A DNA stretch of 64,000 bases from Tenacibaculum pacificus (GCF_027941775.1 NZ_CP115917.1:2585001-2649000), one strand, 5' to 3'. Shown: positions 1-9,700, counted from the first letter of the stretch. Program-made: numbers and translations. The notes: a model not told the origin generated them from the sequence alone.

Positions 1-291
1 TATATTCTTGATATTATTTTTGCAACTCGTTATCCTGAAAGATATAATTTAGAAAAATTAAAACCATTAATTAGTTTCGGAGCTTCACCTCGTGGAAGTA
101 TCAACTTAGCTAAAGCAGCTAAATGTTACGCTTTTATTAAACGAAGAGGTTATGTAATTCCTGAAGATGTTCGTGCAATTGTACACGATGTATTACGTCA
201 TAGAGTTGGAATTACGTATGAAGCAGAAGCCGAAAATATTACTTCTCTTGATATTATTGATGCTATAATTAATGAAGTACAAGTGCCTTAA
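1..291 (+). CDS. moxR: MoxR family AAA+ ATPase, C-terminal part (5' end outside window)
   Basis: Open from the first base in frame 1 to a TAA at 289-291, giving about 96 codons. The visible part is the lid and C-terminal region of a MoxR ATPase: a RYPERY-type stretch, then the SPRGSINLAKAAK-like helix, then a PEDVRAIVHDVLRHR block, all typical of this family. The Walker motifs lie upstream of the window. MoxR ATPases act as chaperone-like partners of von Willebrand A domain proteins. The next gene, a DUF58 protein, starts 9 bases downstream, so this is the first visible member of the moxR-DUF58-bat operon. Identification rests on conserved sequence and on this very common gene order. Confidence 0.9.
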   Translation, partial: YILDIIFATRYPERYNLEKLKPLISFGASPRGSINLAKAAKCYAFIKRRGYVIPEDVRAIVHDVLRHRVGITYEAEAENITSLDIIDAIINEVQVP

Positions 292-300
292 TTATAAAGT

Positions 301-1164
301 ATGGACACTAAAGAATTACTAAAAAAAGTTCGTAAAATAGAAATTAAGACACGTAGGTTGTCTAATCATATTTTTGGAGGAGAATACCACTCAACCTTTA
401 AAGGACGTGGTATGACTTTTTCTGAAGTGCGCCAATATCAATATGGTGATGATATTAGAGCTATTGATTGGAATGTTACCGCACGTTATAACGAAGCTCA
501 TATTAAAGTTTTTGAAGAAGAACGTGAGCTAACTATGATGTTACTTGTTGATGTTTCTGGTTCTGAATCTTTTGGTACTTCTGAGCAATTTAAAAAAGAT
601 ACCGTTACCGAAATTGCAGCAACACTTGCATTTTCTGCCACCAAAAATAACGATAACGTAGGTTTGATTTTATTTTCTGATAAAATGGAACTTTATATTC
701 CTCCTAAAAAAGGAAAAAGTCATGTATTGCGAATTATTCGAGAATTAATCGAATTTAAACCAAAAAGCAAACAAACCAATATTAATGAGGCTTTAAAATT
801 TTTATCAAGCATCACCAAAAAGAAAGCCATTGTTTTTGTGCTTTCGGATTTTATGGATGATGATTATGAACGTACTTTAAAACTTGTTGGTAAAAAACAT
901 GATGTAACTGGTATCAGAATTTATGATAAACATGATGAAGAAATTCCAAACTTAGGAATGGTACCAATGCAAGATGCTGAAACAGGAAATATACACTTGG
1001 TAAATACTAGTTCTAAATCTGTTAGAAATCAATACAAAGAAAATGCTTTACGATTAACCGATTATTTTGAAACAGCTTTCAAGAAAAGTGGCTCAGGTAC
1101 TATTAATGCTAGAGCAGATGAAAGCTACGTAAAAAAATTATTAGGCTACTTTAAACAAAAATAA
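301..1164 (+). CDS. DUF58 domain protein (VWA-like)
   Basis: A 287-residue cytoplasmic protein without a membrane segment. Residues about 30-75 carry the DUF58 signature (FKGRGMTFSEVRQYQYGDD followed by R-x-IDWNVTAR). Residues 84-88 are DVSGS, a MIDAS-type metal site of a von Willebrand A-like fold. Family members stand directly after moxR in many Bacteroidota and are thought to be the first VWA partner of the ATPase; the molecular task is not known. The ATG at 301 follows the moxR stop by 9 bases. Translation continues into a TAA at 1162. No anomalies were seen. Confidence 0.9.
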   Translation: MDTKELLKKVRKIEIKTRRLSNHIFGGEYHSTFKGRGMTFSEVRQYQYGDDIRAIDWNVTARYNEAHIKVFEEERELTMMLLVDVSGSESFGTSEQFKKDTVTEIAATLAFSATKNNDNVGLILFSDKMELYIPPKKGKSHVLRIIRELIEFKPKSKQTNINEALKFLSSITKKKAIVFVLSDFMDDDYERTLKLVGKKHDVTGIRIYDKHDEEIPNLGMVPMQDAETGNIHLVNTSSKSVRNQYKENALRLTDYFETAFKKSGSGTINARADESYVKKLLGYFKQK

Positions 1165-1196
1165 ACATTGCTTATTTTAAATTGACAGCATAAAAA

Positions 1197-2114
1197 ATGA
1201 GAAATACATTATTTTACATATTCTTACTGATATATTGCGTTGGTTTTTCACAATCAGACAAAGTACAGGTTGAAATTGATACTACTAATATTCGTATTGG
1301 TGAACAATTTCAATATAAAATTTCAGTAAATGAAACTGAAAATGTTATCATTCCGAGTTTAACGAATTTAAAAGGATTAGAAATTGTTGATTCTTTAAAA
1401 ATTGAAAACATTAAAAATAAACTAGTTAAAAAATATATTTTAACTGGTTTTGATAGTGGAGCTTTTTACATTCCGCAACAACAAATTTTCATTAAAAATC
1501 AAGCTTATTTAACTGATAGTTTACTTGTTAACGTAGCTACAATTGCTATTGATACTACAAAAGCTCAAAAATTCCCTATTAAAGGAATCAAAACTGAAGG
1601 ATATCAATATAATGATTTTGAACAGTATTTTTGGTGGGTAGTAGCATTACTTATTTTAATTGGAGCACTACTCTATTATTTTATTATCAGAAAGAAAAAA
1701 GAAATTAAAGAAGAAGTTATTGTTCCATTATTGCCTCCGTATGAAGAAGCTATTGAGAAATTACAAGCTTTAGATAAAAAATTATTGTGGCAAAATAATG
1801 AAATAAAAAAATACTATAGCGAACTAACAAATATTGTTAGAGGATATATTGAAAGAGAGTTAAAATTACCTGCTTTAGAAATTACAACCGATGAATTAAT
1901 GGATGTTTTAAATGATTTTAACAATATAAAATCGATTGAAACAGATAAAGAAACCATCTATAAATTAAAAAAATTATTACAAGAATCTGATTTGGTAAAG
2001 TTTGCAAAATCAAAACCAATGGATTATGAAATTGAACAAGATCGTAAAGATGCTAAAAGCATTATCGATAATTTAAAACCTAAAAAAGAAGCAATAGAAG
2101 ATGAAGTGGAATAA
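1197..2114 (+). CDS. Short BatD-like membrane protein of the bat operon
   Basis: A 305-residue protein with an N-terminal signal peptide (about residues 1-19, ending FSQS). It has a periplasmic beta-rich part to about residue 140, one membrane helix at about 144-164 (FWWVVALLILIGALLYYF), then a basic stop-transfer and a cytoplasmic helical domain rich in Lys and Glu. The cytoplasmic part (YYSELTNIVRGYIEREL, then TTDELMDVL) resembles the C-terminal domain of the longer BatD at 5064-6830. It therefore looks like a shortened BatD paralogue. It overlaps the start of batA by 14 bases, which suggests translational coupling. The role is inferred from operon context only. Confidence 0.75.
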   Translation: MRNTLFYIFLLIYCVGFSQSDKVQVEIDTTNIRIGEQFQYKISVNETENVIIPSLTNLKGLEIVDSLKIENIKNKLVKKYILTGFDSGAFYIPQQQIFIKNQAYLTDSLLVNVATIAIDTTKAQKFPIKGIKTEGYQYNDFEQYFWWVVALLILIGALLYYFIIRKKKEIKEEVIVPLLPPYEEAIEKLQALDKKLLWQNNEIKKYYSELTNIVRGYIERELKLPALEITTDELMDVLNDFNNIKSIETDKETIYKLKKLLQESDLVKFAKSKPMDYEIEQDRKDAKSIIDNLKPKKEAIEDEVE

Positions 2115-3108
2115 CTTTGAGTTTCATAGTCCTGAATTTTTATGGTTGCTAATATTGATACCTTTATTGGCTTTTTGGAATTTTTATTCTAGAAAAAAAG
2201 ACAGCGCACAATTAACCATTTCAAGTGTAAAAGGATTTAAAATAAATGGTGGGATTTTACCAAAATTAAAACCATTATTATATATTTTCAGATTACTTGC
2301 ATTAGCTTGTTTAATCGTTGGTTTAGCAAGACCCAGAAATGTAGCCGTAAGTAAAAAAACAAAATCGAATAAAGGAATTGATATTGTTATGGCAATTGAT
2401 GTATCTGCAAGTATGTTGGCGAAAGATTTAAAACCAAATCGATTAGAAGCCCTTAAAAAAGTCGCTGTTGATTTTGTTAATCAAAGACCAAATGATAGAA
2501 TCGGAATTGTAGTTTATGCTGGTGAAAGTTTTACTCAAACACCTATTACTAGTGATAAAGGAATTGTAAAAAGAACAATTTCCGAAATTAAATGGGGTCA
2601 ATTAGATGGCGGAACAGCTATTGGAATGGGCTTAGGTTCTGCCGTAAATCGATTAAAAGAAAGTAAGGCTAAAAGTAAAGTGATTATTCTTTTAACCGAT
2701 GGTGTAAATAATGCTGGTTTTGTAGATCCAAACACCGCAACCGAACTGGCAAAAGGAAACGGAATTAAAGTATATACAATTGGTATTGGTACAAATGGAA
2801 TGGCTCCTTTTCCTTGGGCAAAAGACCCTAGAACTGGAAAAATCTCTTTTAGAAATCAACAAGTAGAAATAGACGAAAAACTATTAAAAAATATCGCAAA
2901 AGAAACCGATGGTAAATACTTTAGAGCAACCGATAACTCTAAACTAAAAGCCATTTATAGCGAAATAAATAAGCTTGAAAAAACAAAAATAGAAGAATTC
3001 AAATATTATAATTACACCGAAAATTATCGATTATTCGTATTTATTGCAGGTATCTTTTTATTATTAGAATTTTTATTAAAAAACACACTATTTAAAAGTT
3101 TTATATAA
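2101..3108 (+). CDS. batA: BatA, VWA domain membrane protein (aerotolerance operon)
   Basis: A 335-residue protein with an N-terminal BatA membrane anchor: one hydrophobic segment near 12-28 and a second near 58-76. A von Willebrand A domain follows, with the MIDAS motif DVSAS at 100-104. The later metal-binding positions are in TPITSD and LLTDGVNNAG, and a last membrane helix lies near 308-327. Bat proteins were named for aerotolerance in Bacteroides and form a MoxR-linked complex at the inner membrane; the biochemical job is unresolved. The start overlaps the preceding gene by 14 bases and batB follows 2 bases after the stop. Confidence 0.92.
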   Translation: MKWNNFEFHSPEFLWLLILIPLLAFWNFYSRKKDSAQLTISSVKGFKINGGILPKLKPLLYIFRLLALACLIVGLARPRNVAVSKKTKSNKGIDIVMAIDVSASMLAKDLKPNRLEALKKVAVDFVNQRPNDRIGIVVYAGESFTQTPITSDKGIVKRTISEIKWGQLDGGTAIGMGLGSAVNRLKESKAKSKVIILLTDGVNNAGFVDPNTATELAKGNGIKVYTIGIGTNGMAPFPWAKDPRTGKISFRNQQVEIDEKLLKNIAKETDGKYFRATDNSKLKAIYSEINKLEKTKIEEFKYYNYTENYRLFVFIAGIFLLLEFLLKNTLFKSFI

Positions 3109-3110
3109 AC

Positions 3111-4154
3111 ATGTTATACCGATTAGAAGAACCGATATATTTTTGGCTATTTGCAATTATTCCGATATTAATTGTTGTTTTCTTATTTGTTTTATGGTGG
3201 AAAAAACGCACTCAAAAAAAGTTTACTAACGCTAAAATGTTAGCTAAAATTGCACCAAATTCATCTACTTTTAAATCGGTTTTAAAATTAATTTTCTTCT
3301 TAATAGGAATTTCTTTTTTAATTATTTCGTTGGTAAATCCTAAAATGGGAACAAAACTGAAAACCGTAAAAAGAGAAGGTGTTGATGTAGTTTTTGCTTT
3401 GGATGTTTCTAAAAGTATGTTAGCAGAAGATATTGCTCCAAACAGGTTAGAAAAAGCAAAACAAATCATTTCAAAAATTATTGATAAATTAGGTAGCGAC
3501 AGAGTTGGTATTATTATTTATGCAGGAAATGCGTATCCGTTATTACCAATTACTACAGACCATGCATCAGCTAAAATGTTTTTACAAAATGCCAATCCTG
3601 ATATGGTTTCAAGCCAAGGAACAGCAATAAATGAAGCCTTAAATTTAGCTAAAACCTATTATAATAATGATGAACAAACGAATCGTTTTTTAATTATTAT
3701 TTCTGATGGAGAAGATCATCAAGAAGAAACAAAACAACTTGCTCAAAATATTTCAAATGAAGGCGTAAAAGTATACACCATTGGTGTTGGAACAGAAAAA
3801 GGAGCTCCAATTCCGATAAAAAGAAACGGCGCACTAGTTGGTTATAAAAAAGATAATCAAGGACAAACGGTTATAACCAAAAGAAAATCGGATGTTTTAC
3901 AAGATATTGCTGAAGCTTCCGAAGGAAAATATATGGATGGAAATAAAACTTCAAATCCTGTAAATGCTATCGAAAAAATTATAACGAATGCTCAAAAAAG
4001 TGAATTTGAAACCAAACAATTTTCTGATTATAAAGATCAGTTTCAATGGTTTTTAGGTATCGGATTACTATTTTTAATTATCGATTTATTTTTCTTCGAA
4101 AGAAAAACAAAATGGGTTAAAAAAGCAGATTTGTTTAACGAAAAAGAGTCGTAA
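3111..4154 (+). CDS. batB: BatB, VWA domain membrane protein (aerotolerance operon)
   Basis: A 347-residue paralogue of the preceding gene with the same plan: N-terminal membrane segments at about 9-30 and 57-76, a von Willebrand A domain with MIDAS motif DVSKS at 98-102 and IISDGEDHQEE near 200, and a C-terminal membrane helix near 310-328. BatA and BatB are expected to interact through their VWA domains. It starts 2 bases after batA and is followed after 17 bases by batC. A small frame on the opposite strand inside it is a shadow. Confidence 0.92.
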   Translation: MLYRLEEPIYFWLFAIIPILIVVFLFVLWWKKRTQKKFTNAKMLAKIAPNSSTFKSVLKLIFFLIGISFLIISLVNPKMGTKLKTVKREGVDVVFALDVSKSMLAEDIAPNRLEKAKQIISKIIDKLGSDRVGIIIYAGNAYPLLPITTDHASAKMFLQNANPDMVSSQGTAINEALNLAKTYYNNDEQTNRFLIIISDGEDHQEETKQLAQNISNEGVKVYTIGVGTEKGAPIPIKRNGALVGYKKDNQGQTVITKRKSDVLQDIAEASEGKYMDGNKTSNPVNAIEKIITNAQKSEFETKQFSDYKDQFQWFLGIGLLFLIIDLFFFERKTKWVKKADLFNEKES

Positions 4155-4171
4155 CGGCAATTTTATAGAAA

Positions 4172-5020
4172 ATGAAACAACCAAAAAATATACTATTTGT
4201 ACTTTTTATACTGATGACTATACAGGCATCCGCACAAATAGACACGTTAAAATTACAGCGAGAAGCAAGAGTTTTATTACGTAAAGGAAATAAGCTTTAC
4301 AACAAACAAAAGTTTGATGATGCTAGTATTTTATATCGTAAAGCTTTAGATAAAAATAGTACTTACGATAAAGCAAGTTATAATTTTGGTAATACTTTAT
4401 ATCAGCAAAAAAAATACAAAGAGGCTGTAGAACAATTTGAAGTTACTGCTAAGACATCAACAGATAAATTATCAAAAGCAGCAGCATATCATAATATAGG
4501 AAATGCTATGATGGAGCAAAAACAGTATCAACCTGCTATTGATGCTTATAAAAATGCCTTACGTAAAAATCCGAATGACGATGAAACACGTTATAACCTT
4601 GCTATTGCTAAAAAGAAATTAAAGAAAGAACAGCAAGATAAAAAGGATAACAAAGACAATAAAGATAAGAAAGACGACAAAGAAAATAAAGACAAGGATA
4701 AAAAAGATAAAGACAAAAAAGGCGACGACAAAGATAAAAAGGATAAGAAAGAAGACGATAAAAATAAAGAGAAAGAAAAGGACAAAGACAAGGAAAAAGA
4801 AGGCGACGATAAAGATAAAAAAGAGCAAGAGAAGAATCAGGATAAGAAAGATGATCCGAAAAAAGACGATAAAAAGCCACAGCCTAAACAGGCAAAAATG
4901 TCTCCTCAGCAAATGAAACAGTTGTTGGAAAGCTTAAATAATGAAGAGAAGAAGACTCAAAAGAAAATGAATGTGAAAAAATCGAAAGGAAAAAAAGTAA
5001 AACAAGAAAAAGATTGGTAA
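4172..5020 (+). CDS. batC: BatC, TPR protein with long Lys/Asp/Glu repeat tail
   Basis: A 282-residue exported protein. Residues 1-22 form a signal peptide ending ASAQ. Residues about 30-150 form tetratricopeptide repeats (for example NKLYNKQKFDDASILYRKAL and AAYHNIGNAMMEQKQYQPAI). From about residue 150 to 240 the chain is almost only Lys, Asp and Glu (DKKDNKDNKDKKDDK-type runs), with a short basic end. BatC of this operon is normally a TPR protein that can bind BatB and BatE. The charged tail is low complexity and its length is likely to vary between strains. Its repetitive purine-rich DNA creates long open frames on the opposite strand that are not genes. Confidence 0.88.
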   Translation: MKQPKNILFVLFILMTIQASAQIDTLKLQREARVLLRKGNKLYNKQKFDDASILYRKALDKNSTYDKASYNFGNTLYQQKKYKEAVEQFEVTAKTSTDKLSKAAAYHNIGNAMMEQKQYQPAIDAYKNALRKNPNDDETRYNLAIAKKKLKKEQQDKKDNKDNKDKKDDKENKDKDKKDKDKKGDDKDKKDKKEDDKNKEKEKDKDKEKEGDDKDKKEQEKNQDKKDDPKKDDKKPQPKQAKMSPQQMKQLLESLNNEEKKTQKKMNVKKSKGKKVKQEKDW

Positions 5021-5063
5021 TTTTCCAACTTTTAAAACCTTACTAATTTTTACGTTTTTAAAA

Positions 5064-6830
5064 ATGAATATGAAATTAAAACTATACATATCTTTATTAA
5101 TCTGTTTTATAACATTTACTATTAATGCACAAGAATCAGCATTAAAAACAACAGTTAGTAAAAATAAATTAGGTGTTAATCAACGTTTACGTATTGAATT
5201 TACCATTAGCCAACAAGGAGCTGATAACTTTACGCCTCCTAACTTTAAAAATTTTAAAATTGTTGGAGGACCTAGTCAATCGGTTAGTCAATCTTGGATA
5301 AATGGTAAAGTATCCTTTAAAAAATCATATACATATATTATTCAACCAAAACGAAAGGGAGAATATAATATACCATCTGCAACCATAGAAATAGATGGAG
5401 AAATAGTAAAATCAAACACAATAAAAGTTATTGTTTTAGGTGCTGTTGAAATTCCTAAAGATCCTAATGACCCTAATTATATCGCACAACAAAATATCCA
5501 TTTAGTTGCCGAACTTTCAAAGTCTCAACCTTATGTTGGTGAAGATATTTATGTTGAATATCGATTGTATTTTAGTGAAAATATAGGTATTTATGACAAT
5601 GCAATAACCAAAGCTCCACAATATAATGGGTTTTGGAATCAAGAAATTAAAAGAAACGGAACACCTGTCAAAATAGGTACATATAATAATGAACGATATC
5701 GATATGCAGTAATGCATAAAGCTTTATTAGTACCTACAAAAGATGGAAAATTAACCATAGATCCTATGAAAATGGATATTGTGGTGGCTGTTCCTACAGG
5801 TCGTGCTGATTTTTTTGGAAACGTAATTACAAAACAAGTTCGTAAAGAGTTTTATTCTGCAAAAAAAGTAGTAAACGCTAAACCTTTACCTCTTGAAAAT
5901 AAACCTGAAAATTTTACGGGTGCAGTAGGTGAATTTAATTTTAATGTTTCTTTAAATAAAAACACTTTAAAAGCAAATGAATCTTCTCTAATAAAAGTAA
6001 GTGTTAGCGGTAAAGGAAATTTAAAATTATTTGAACTTCCGAAGATAGAAACTCCTAAAGAGCTTGAGGTTTATCAACCTGAAAGAAAAGAAAATGTTAG
6101 TGTTACTTCAAGTGGATTAAGAGGTTCTATTAATGATATTTATACTGTAGTTCCTGAATATAAAGGAAAATATAAAATTCCGAAAACAAGTTTTTCTTAT
6201 TTTAATCCGAAGGAAAAAACCTATAAAACTATTACTACCCATGATTTATATGTTGATGTTTTAGAAGGAAAAACCTTACCTACTCCAAAATTAAACACAG
6301 AAAATAAACAAGAAGTAAAAATTACTGGAGATGATTTTAAATATATTCAAACTTCAACAAGCTTTGAATCTTTCAAACATTTTGATTTTTTCAAGTCTAT
6401 ACTCTTTTATATTTTATTATTGTTGCCAATATTAGCCATTCCTGTTAGTATTTTTATCCAAAAGAAAAAAGAAGAACGAGATGGAGATATTGTTGGTAAT
6501 AAATTACGAAAAGCAGATAAACTTGCTAAAAAATATTTATCAGAAGCGGCAAATGAATTAGGAAATAAAGATCCTTTTTATGAAGCCTTAGAAAGAGCTT
6601 TGCATAATTATTTAAAAGCAAAACTTGGCATAGAAACAACTGATATCAATAGTGAAAAAATAACTCATTTACTAGAAGAAAAAGAAGTTCAAAATACAAC
6701 AATAACAAGCTTTATTGAAGTATTACAAAATTGTGATTTAGCAAGATATACGCCAATTACAAACGTACAAATGAAAGAAGAGTACGAAAAAGCAAAACAA
6801 GTAATTACACAATTAGACAAGCAATTATAA
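5064..6830 (+). CDS. batD: BatD, large exported membrane protein (aerotolerance operon)
   Basis: A 588-residue protein with a signal peptide (about residues 1-23, ending INAQ). Several beta-sandwich repeats with the BatD/oxygen-tolerance pattern follow (VSKNKLGVNQRLRIEFTIS; LSKSQPYVGEDIYVEYRLY). One membrane helix lies near 445-466 and a cytoplasmic helical C-terminal domain follows (ALERALHNYLKAKLGIE). It is the largest member of the operon. Its stop codon overlaps the batE start by one base (6830), which indicates tight coupling. A second ATG two codons in would also serve as start; I keep the first. Confidence 0.9.
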   Translation: MNMKLKLYISLLICFITFTINAQESALKTTVSKNKLGVNQRLRIEFTISQQGADNFTPPNFKNFKIVGGPSQSVSQSWINGKVSFKKSYTYIIQPKRKGEYNIPSATIEIDGEIVKSNTIKVIVLGAVEIPKDPNDPNYIAQQNIHLVAELSKSQPYVGEDIYVEYRLYFSENIGIYDNAITKAPQYNGFWNQEIKRNGTPVKIGTYNNERYRYAVMHKALLVPTKDGKLTIDPMKMDIVVAVPTGRADFFGNVITKQVRKEFYSAKKVVNAKPLPLENKPENFTGAVGEFNFNVSLNKNTLKANESSLIKVSVSGKGNLKLFELPKIETPKELEVYQPERKENVSVTSSGLRGSINDIYTVVPEYKGKYKIPKTSFSYFNPKEKTYKTITTHDLYVDVLEGKTLPTPKLNTENKQEVKITGDDFKYIQTSTSFESFKHFDFFKSILFYILLLLPILAIPVSIFIQKKKEERDGDIVGNKLRKADKLAKKYLSEAANELGNKDPFYEALERALHNYLKAKLGIETTDINSEKITHLLEEKEVQNTTITSFIEVLQNCDLARYTPITNVQMKEEYEKAKQVITQLDKQL

Positions 6831-7591
6831 TGAAACAACTTATTGTACTAATATTGTTTTTTATCTCCAATATTTTATTAGCTCAAACTACTGATGAACT
6901 GTTTGTAAACGCCAATAATCTATATAAAGAAGGAAAATATGTAGATGCTATTAAATTATATAAACAACTTGAAACAACTGAAAATGTTTCATCAGAATTG
7001 TATTATAATTTAGCAAATACCTATTATAAATTACATAAAGTAGCGCCTTCTATTTATAATTATGAAAAAGCAATTCAATTAAATCCATTAAATGAAGATG
7101 CTAAAAATAATTTAATCATCGCAAAACGTTTAACTTTAGATAGAATTGAAGAGTTACCGCTTACTTTTCTTCAAAGGATAAATAAAAATTTATTGCAAAA
7201 ATTCACTTATAATACTTGGGCGATATTTGTAATTCTGCTTTCTTTTTTAGCTAGTGTTTTATTTATATTATATTATTTTTCATACACTCCGAACAAAAAA
7301 AGATTGTTTTTTATAACTAGTACTATTTCTTTTTTACTATTAATTATCACTTTAAGTATTACTTATTCACAGTATAATCAATCAAAAAACAAGATTGAAG
7401 CTATTGTATTCTCAGAAGAAGTTAACGTAACAAATGCACCTACTAAAGATGCTAACGAGCTATTTACTTTACATGAAGGGACAAAGGTTAAAGTTATTGA
7501 TACTGTTGATAATTGGAATAAAATTAAACTATCTGACGGAAAAACAGGATGGATTATTAATAATAATATTAAGCTGTTAAATAATTTTTAA
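6830..7591 (+). CDS. batE: BatE, TPR and SH3-like membrane protein (aerotolerance operon)
   Basis: A 253-residue protein with a signal peptide (ending LLAQ, about residue 19). Tetratricopeptide repeats lie at about 22-100 (NNLYKEGKYVDAIKLYKQL, NLANTYYKLHKVAPSIYNYE). Two membrane helices lie near 133-153 and 160-180. A C-terminal bacterial SH3-like domain (EEVNVTNAPTKDANELFTLHE ... KTGWI) covers about 196-250. This layout is that of BatE, the last gene of the bat operon. It starts on the last base of the batD stop. No clear terminator follows. Confidence 0.88.
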   Translation: MKQLIVLILFFISNILLAQTTDELFVNANNLYKEGKYVDAIKLYKQLETTENVSSELYYNLANTYYKLHKVAPSIYNYEKAIQLNPLNEDAKNNLIIAKRLTLDRIEELPLTFLQRINKNLLQKFTYNTWAIFVILLSFLASVLFILYYFSYTPNKKRLFFITSTISFLLLIITLSITYSQYNQSKNKIEAIVFSEEVNVTNAPTKDANELFTLHEGTKVKVIDTVDNWNKIKLSDGKTGWIINNNIKLLNNF

Positions 7592-7626
7592 AGGAAAATT
7601 TTAACAATAATTAAATAAAGCTTTCT

Positions 7627-7634
7627 TAAATTTG
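7627..7634 (+). promoter_or_regulatory. Candidate flavobacterial -7 box (TAAATTTG)
   Basis: TAAATTTG matches the Bacteroidota -7 consensus TAnnTTTG exactly and lies 22 bases before the TTG start of the small protein at 7657. No TTG -33 element was found at the expected distance, so the call is moderate. It would separate the downstream transporter group from the bat operon. Confidence 0.45.
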
Positions 7635-7656
7635 CATTTCAATTTAAAAAAAAACT

Positions 7657-7956
7657 TTGAAAGTAAAAATTGCACTTTTTTTCTCAATATTATTCATGAG
7701 CCTAATTGTTGCGCCTACAATTATTACTTTAATAGATGATAATCAGGATATTTCATATTTTTTTGATTTAACAGAAGAAGAAGAAAATAATACTAAAGAA
7801 GGTTTAAAAGAATTAAAGATATATTCAAATATTGATGTAAATATATTTTTCAAAAAAATTAAAAAAAGAAAAAATGTAATTTTTAACTCTAAAAACTACA
7901 CTTCTCTTTATTTAAAAATTAGTACTCCACCACCCGAACTACCAACTCTTTTGTAG
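7657..7956 (+). CDS. Small membrane-anchored or secreted protein of unknown function
   Basis: A 99-residue frame opening with TTG (7657-7659). The first 25 residues are a hydrophobic leader (IALFFSILFMSLIVAPTIITL) that could be a signal peptide or an anchor. An acidic stretch (DLTEEEEN) and a basic stretch (KKIKKRKN) follow, and the chain ends in a proline-rich tail STPPPELPTLL. I do not recognise the family. The -7 box just upstream and the position 68 bases before the SulP gene suggest that it is real and co-expressed with the transporter. Its partner and role are unknown. Confidence 0.6.
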   Translation: MKVKIALFFSILFMSLIVAPTIITLIDDNQDISYFFDLTEEEENNTKEGLKELKIYSNIDVNIFFKKIKKRKNVIFNSKNYTSLYLKISTPPPELPTLL

Positions 7957-8024
7957 TATCAAAATTATTTATTTTTTATTAAAAACCCCTAGGTATATAA
8001 ACTCAGGGTAAAAATCACGTATAT

Positions 8025-9608
8025 ATGTTTAAAAATATTAAGAACGATTTACCAGCAAGTGTAGTCGTATTTTTTGTCGCACTTCCTTTATGTTTAGGTA
8101 TTGCTTTAGCAAGTGGAGCACCACTTTTTTCTGGATTAATTGCAGGAATTATTGGAGGAGTTGTAGTAGGAGCTTTAAGTGGCTCTAAAATAGGAGTTAG
8201 TGGTCCGGCAGCAGGTTTAGCTGCAATTGTATTAACTGCTATTGGTACTTTAGGTGGCTATGAAAACTTTTTAGTTGCCGTAGTTTTAGGAGGTATTATT
8301 CAGGTTATTTTTGGTTTTTTAAAAGCAGGAATTATTGGGTATTATTTTCCTTCATCAGTAATTAAAGGAATGTTAACAGGTATCGGTATTATCATTATTT
8401 TAAAACAAATACCTCATTTTTTTGGATATGATGCCTCTCCTGAAGGTTCTGATAGTTTTATAGAAGCATCTGGAGAAAACTCTTTTACAGCAATTTTTAA
8501 TATTGTTGATAATATTAATTTAGGTGCTACAATAATTGGTTTTATTGGGTTAGCAATATTATTACTTTGGAGTAATGTTTTATCTAAAAAAGGAAAAATA
8601 TTTCAAATAATACAAGGTCCTTTAGTAGCGGTTGTAGCAGGTATTGTATACTATTTTGTTACCATTCAAAACTCTAAATATGGTATTAATTCAGCACACT
8701 TAGTAAGTGTTCCTGTACCAGATAGTTTAGATTCTTTTTTAGGTCAATTTAGTTTTCCTAACTTTAGTGCTATTACAAATCCACAAGTTTGGGTTACTGC
8801 TTTTACTATTGCTTTAGTAGCAAGTTTAGAAACATTATTATGTGTTGAGGCATCTGATAAAATAGACCCAGATAAAAATGTAACACCAACAAATAGAGAA
8901 TTATTAGCTCAAGGAACAGGGAATATCATTTCTGGACTTATTGGTGGTTTACCAATTACACAAGTTATCGTAAGAAGTTCTGCTAATATTCAATCTGGTG
9001 GAAAAACTAAATTAGCTACAATAATTCACGGATTTTTATTATTAATTTCTGTTATTTTAATTCCAACTTTATTAAATAAAATTCCACTATCTGTTTTAGC
9101 AGCAATCTTATTAGTAGTAGGTTATAACTTAGCGAAACCAAAAGTGTTTAAAGAAATATTTCAATTAGGTTGGAAGCAATGGATTCCTTTTACAGTAACT
9201 GTTGTTGGTATTGTTTTTGCTGATTTATTAGTAGGAATTGCTTTAGGTTTAATGGTAGGAATTATAGTTATTTTAATTAAAAGTTTTCAAAACTCTCACT
9301 TTTTACACATTGAAGATAAAAGTAATGGTAAGCATCGAATTAAAATGACACTTGCTGAAGAAGTAACCTTCTTTAATAAAGGTGCTATTTTAAAAGAATT
9401 AGATAGTTTACCTAGAGAAACTCATTTAGAATTAGATGTTAGAAAAACTAGATATTTAGATAATGATATTATAGAAATTTTAGAAGATTTTGCCTTTAAA
9501 GCAAAAGAACGAAATATAGATATTCAATTAATTTCAGAACGAGGTGTTGTAGAAAATCCTCCTAGTTATATTGAATTCTTCAATTTAAGAACTAAAAAAA
9601 CAGCTTAA
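8025..9608 (+). CDS. SulP family anion transporter with STAS domain
   Basis: A 527-residue polytopic membrane protein. The N-terminal region has the SulP pattern (DLPASVVVFFVALPLCLGIA, then GPAAGLAAIV) and about a dozen hydrophobic segments up to about residue 425. A cytoplasmic STAS domain occupies about 440-520 (EVTFFNKGAILKELDSLP ... LDNDIIEILEDFA). SulP carriers move sulfate, bicarbonate or related anions. The next gene, 92 bases on, is a beta-carbonic anhydrase. That pairing points to bicarbonate, as in the BicA-type carriers, but substrate choice cannot be read from the sequence. Confidence 0.9.
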   Translation: MFKNIKNDLPASVVVFFVALPLCLGIALASGAPLFSGLIAGIIGGVVVGALSGSKIGVSGPAAGLAAIVLTAIGTLGGYENFLVAVVLGGIIQVIFGFLKAGIIGYYFPSSVIKGMLTGIGIIIILKQIPHFFGYDASPEGSDSFIEASGENSFTAIFNIVDNINLGATIIGFIGLAILLLWSNVLSKKGKIFQIIQGPLVAVVAGIVYYFVTIQNSKYGINSAHLVSVPVPDSLDSFLGQFSFPNFSAITNPQVWVTAFTIALVASLETLLCVEASDKIDPDKNVTPTNRELLAQGTGNIISGLIGGLPITQVIVRSSANIQSGGKTKLATIIHGFLLLISVILIPTLLNKIPLSVLAAILLVVGYNLAKPKVFKEIFQLGWKQWIPFTVTVVGIVFADLLVGIALGLMVGIIVILIKSFQNSHFLHIEDKSNGKHRIKMTLAEEVTFFNKGAILKELDSLPRETHLELDVRKTRYLDNDIIEILEDFAFKAKERNIDIQLISERGVVENPPSYIEFFNLRTKKTA

Positions 9609-9700
9609 AAAACATATTAAAAAAAGCATTATTTTAACACTTGTTCTTTTTAACAAATGTTAAATAAAAAATATAAAAGACGATTTTAAAAACTAAAAAT

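Noticed and set aside
4591..4912. Long open frames on the minus strand inside batC
   Set aside because: They mirror the AAA/GAT/GAC repeats of the Lys-Asp-Glu tail and translate to Ser/Phe/Leu runs without any domain.
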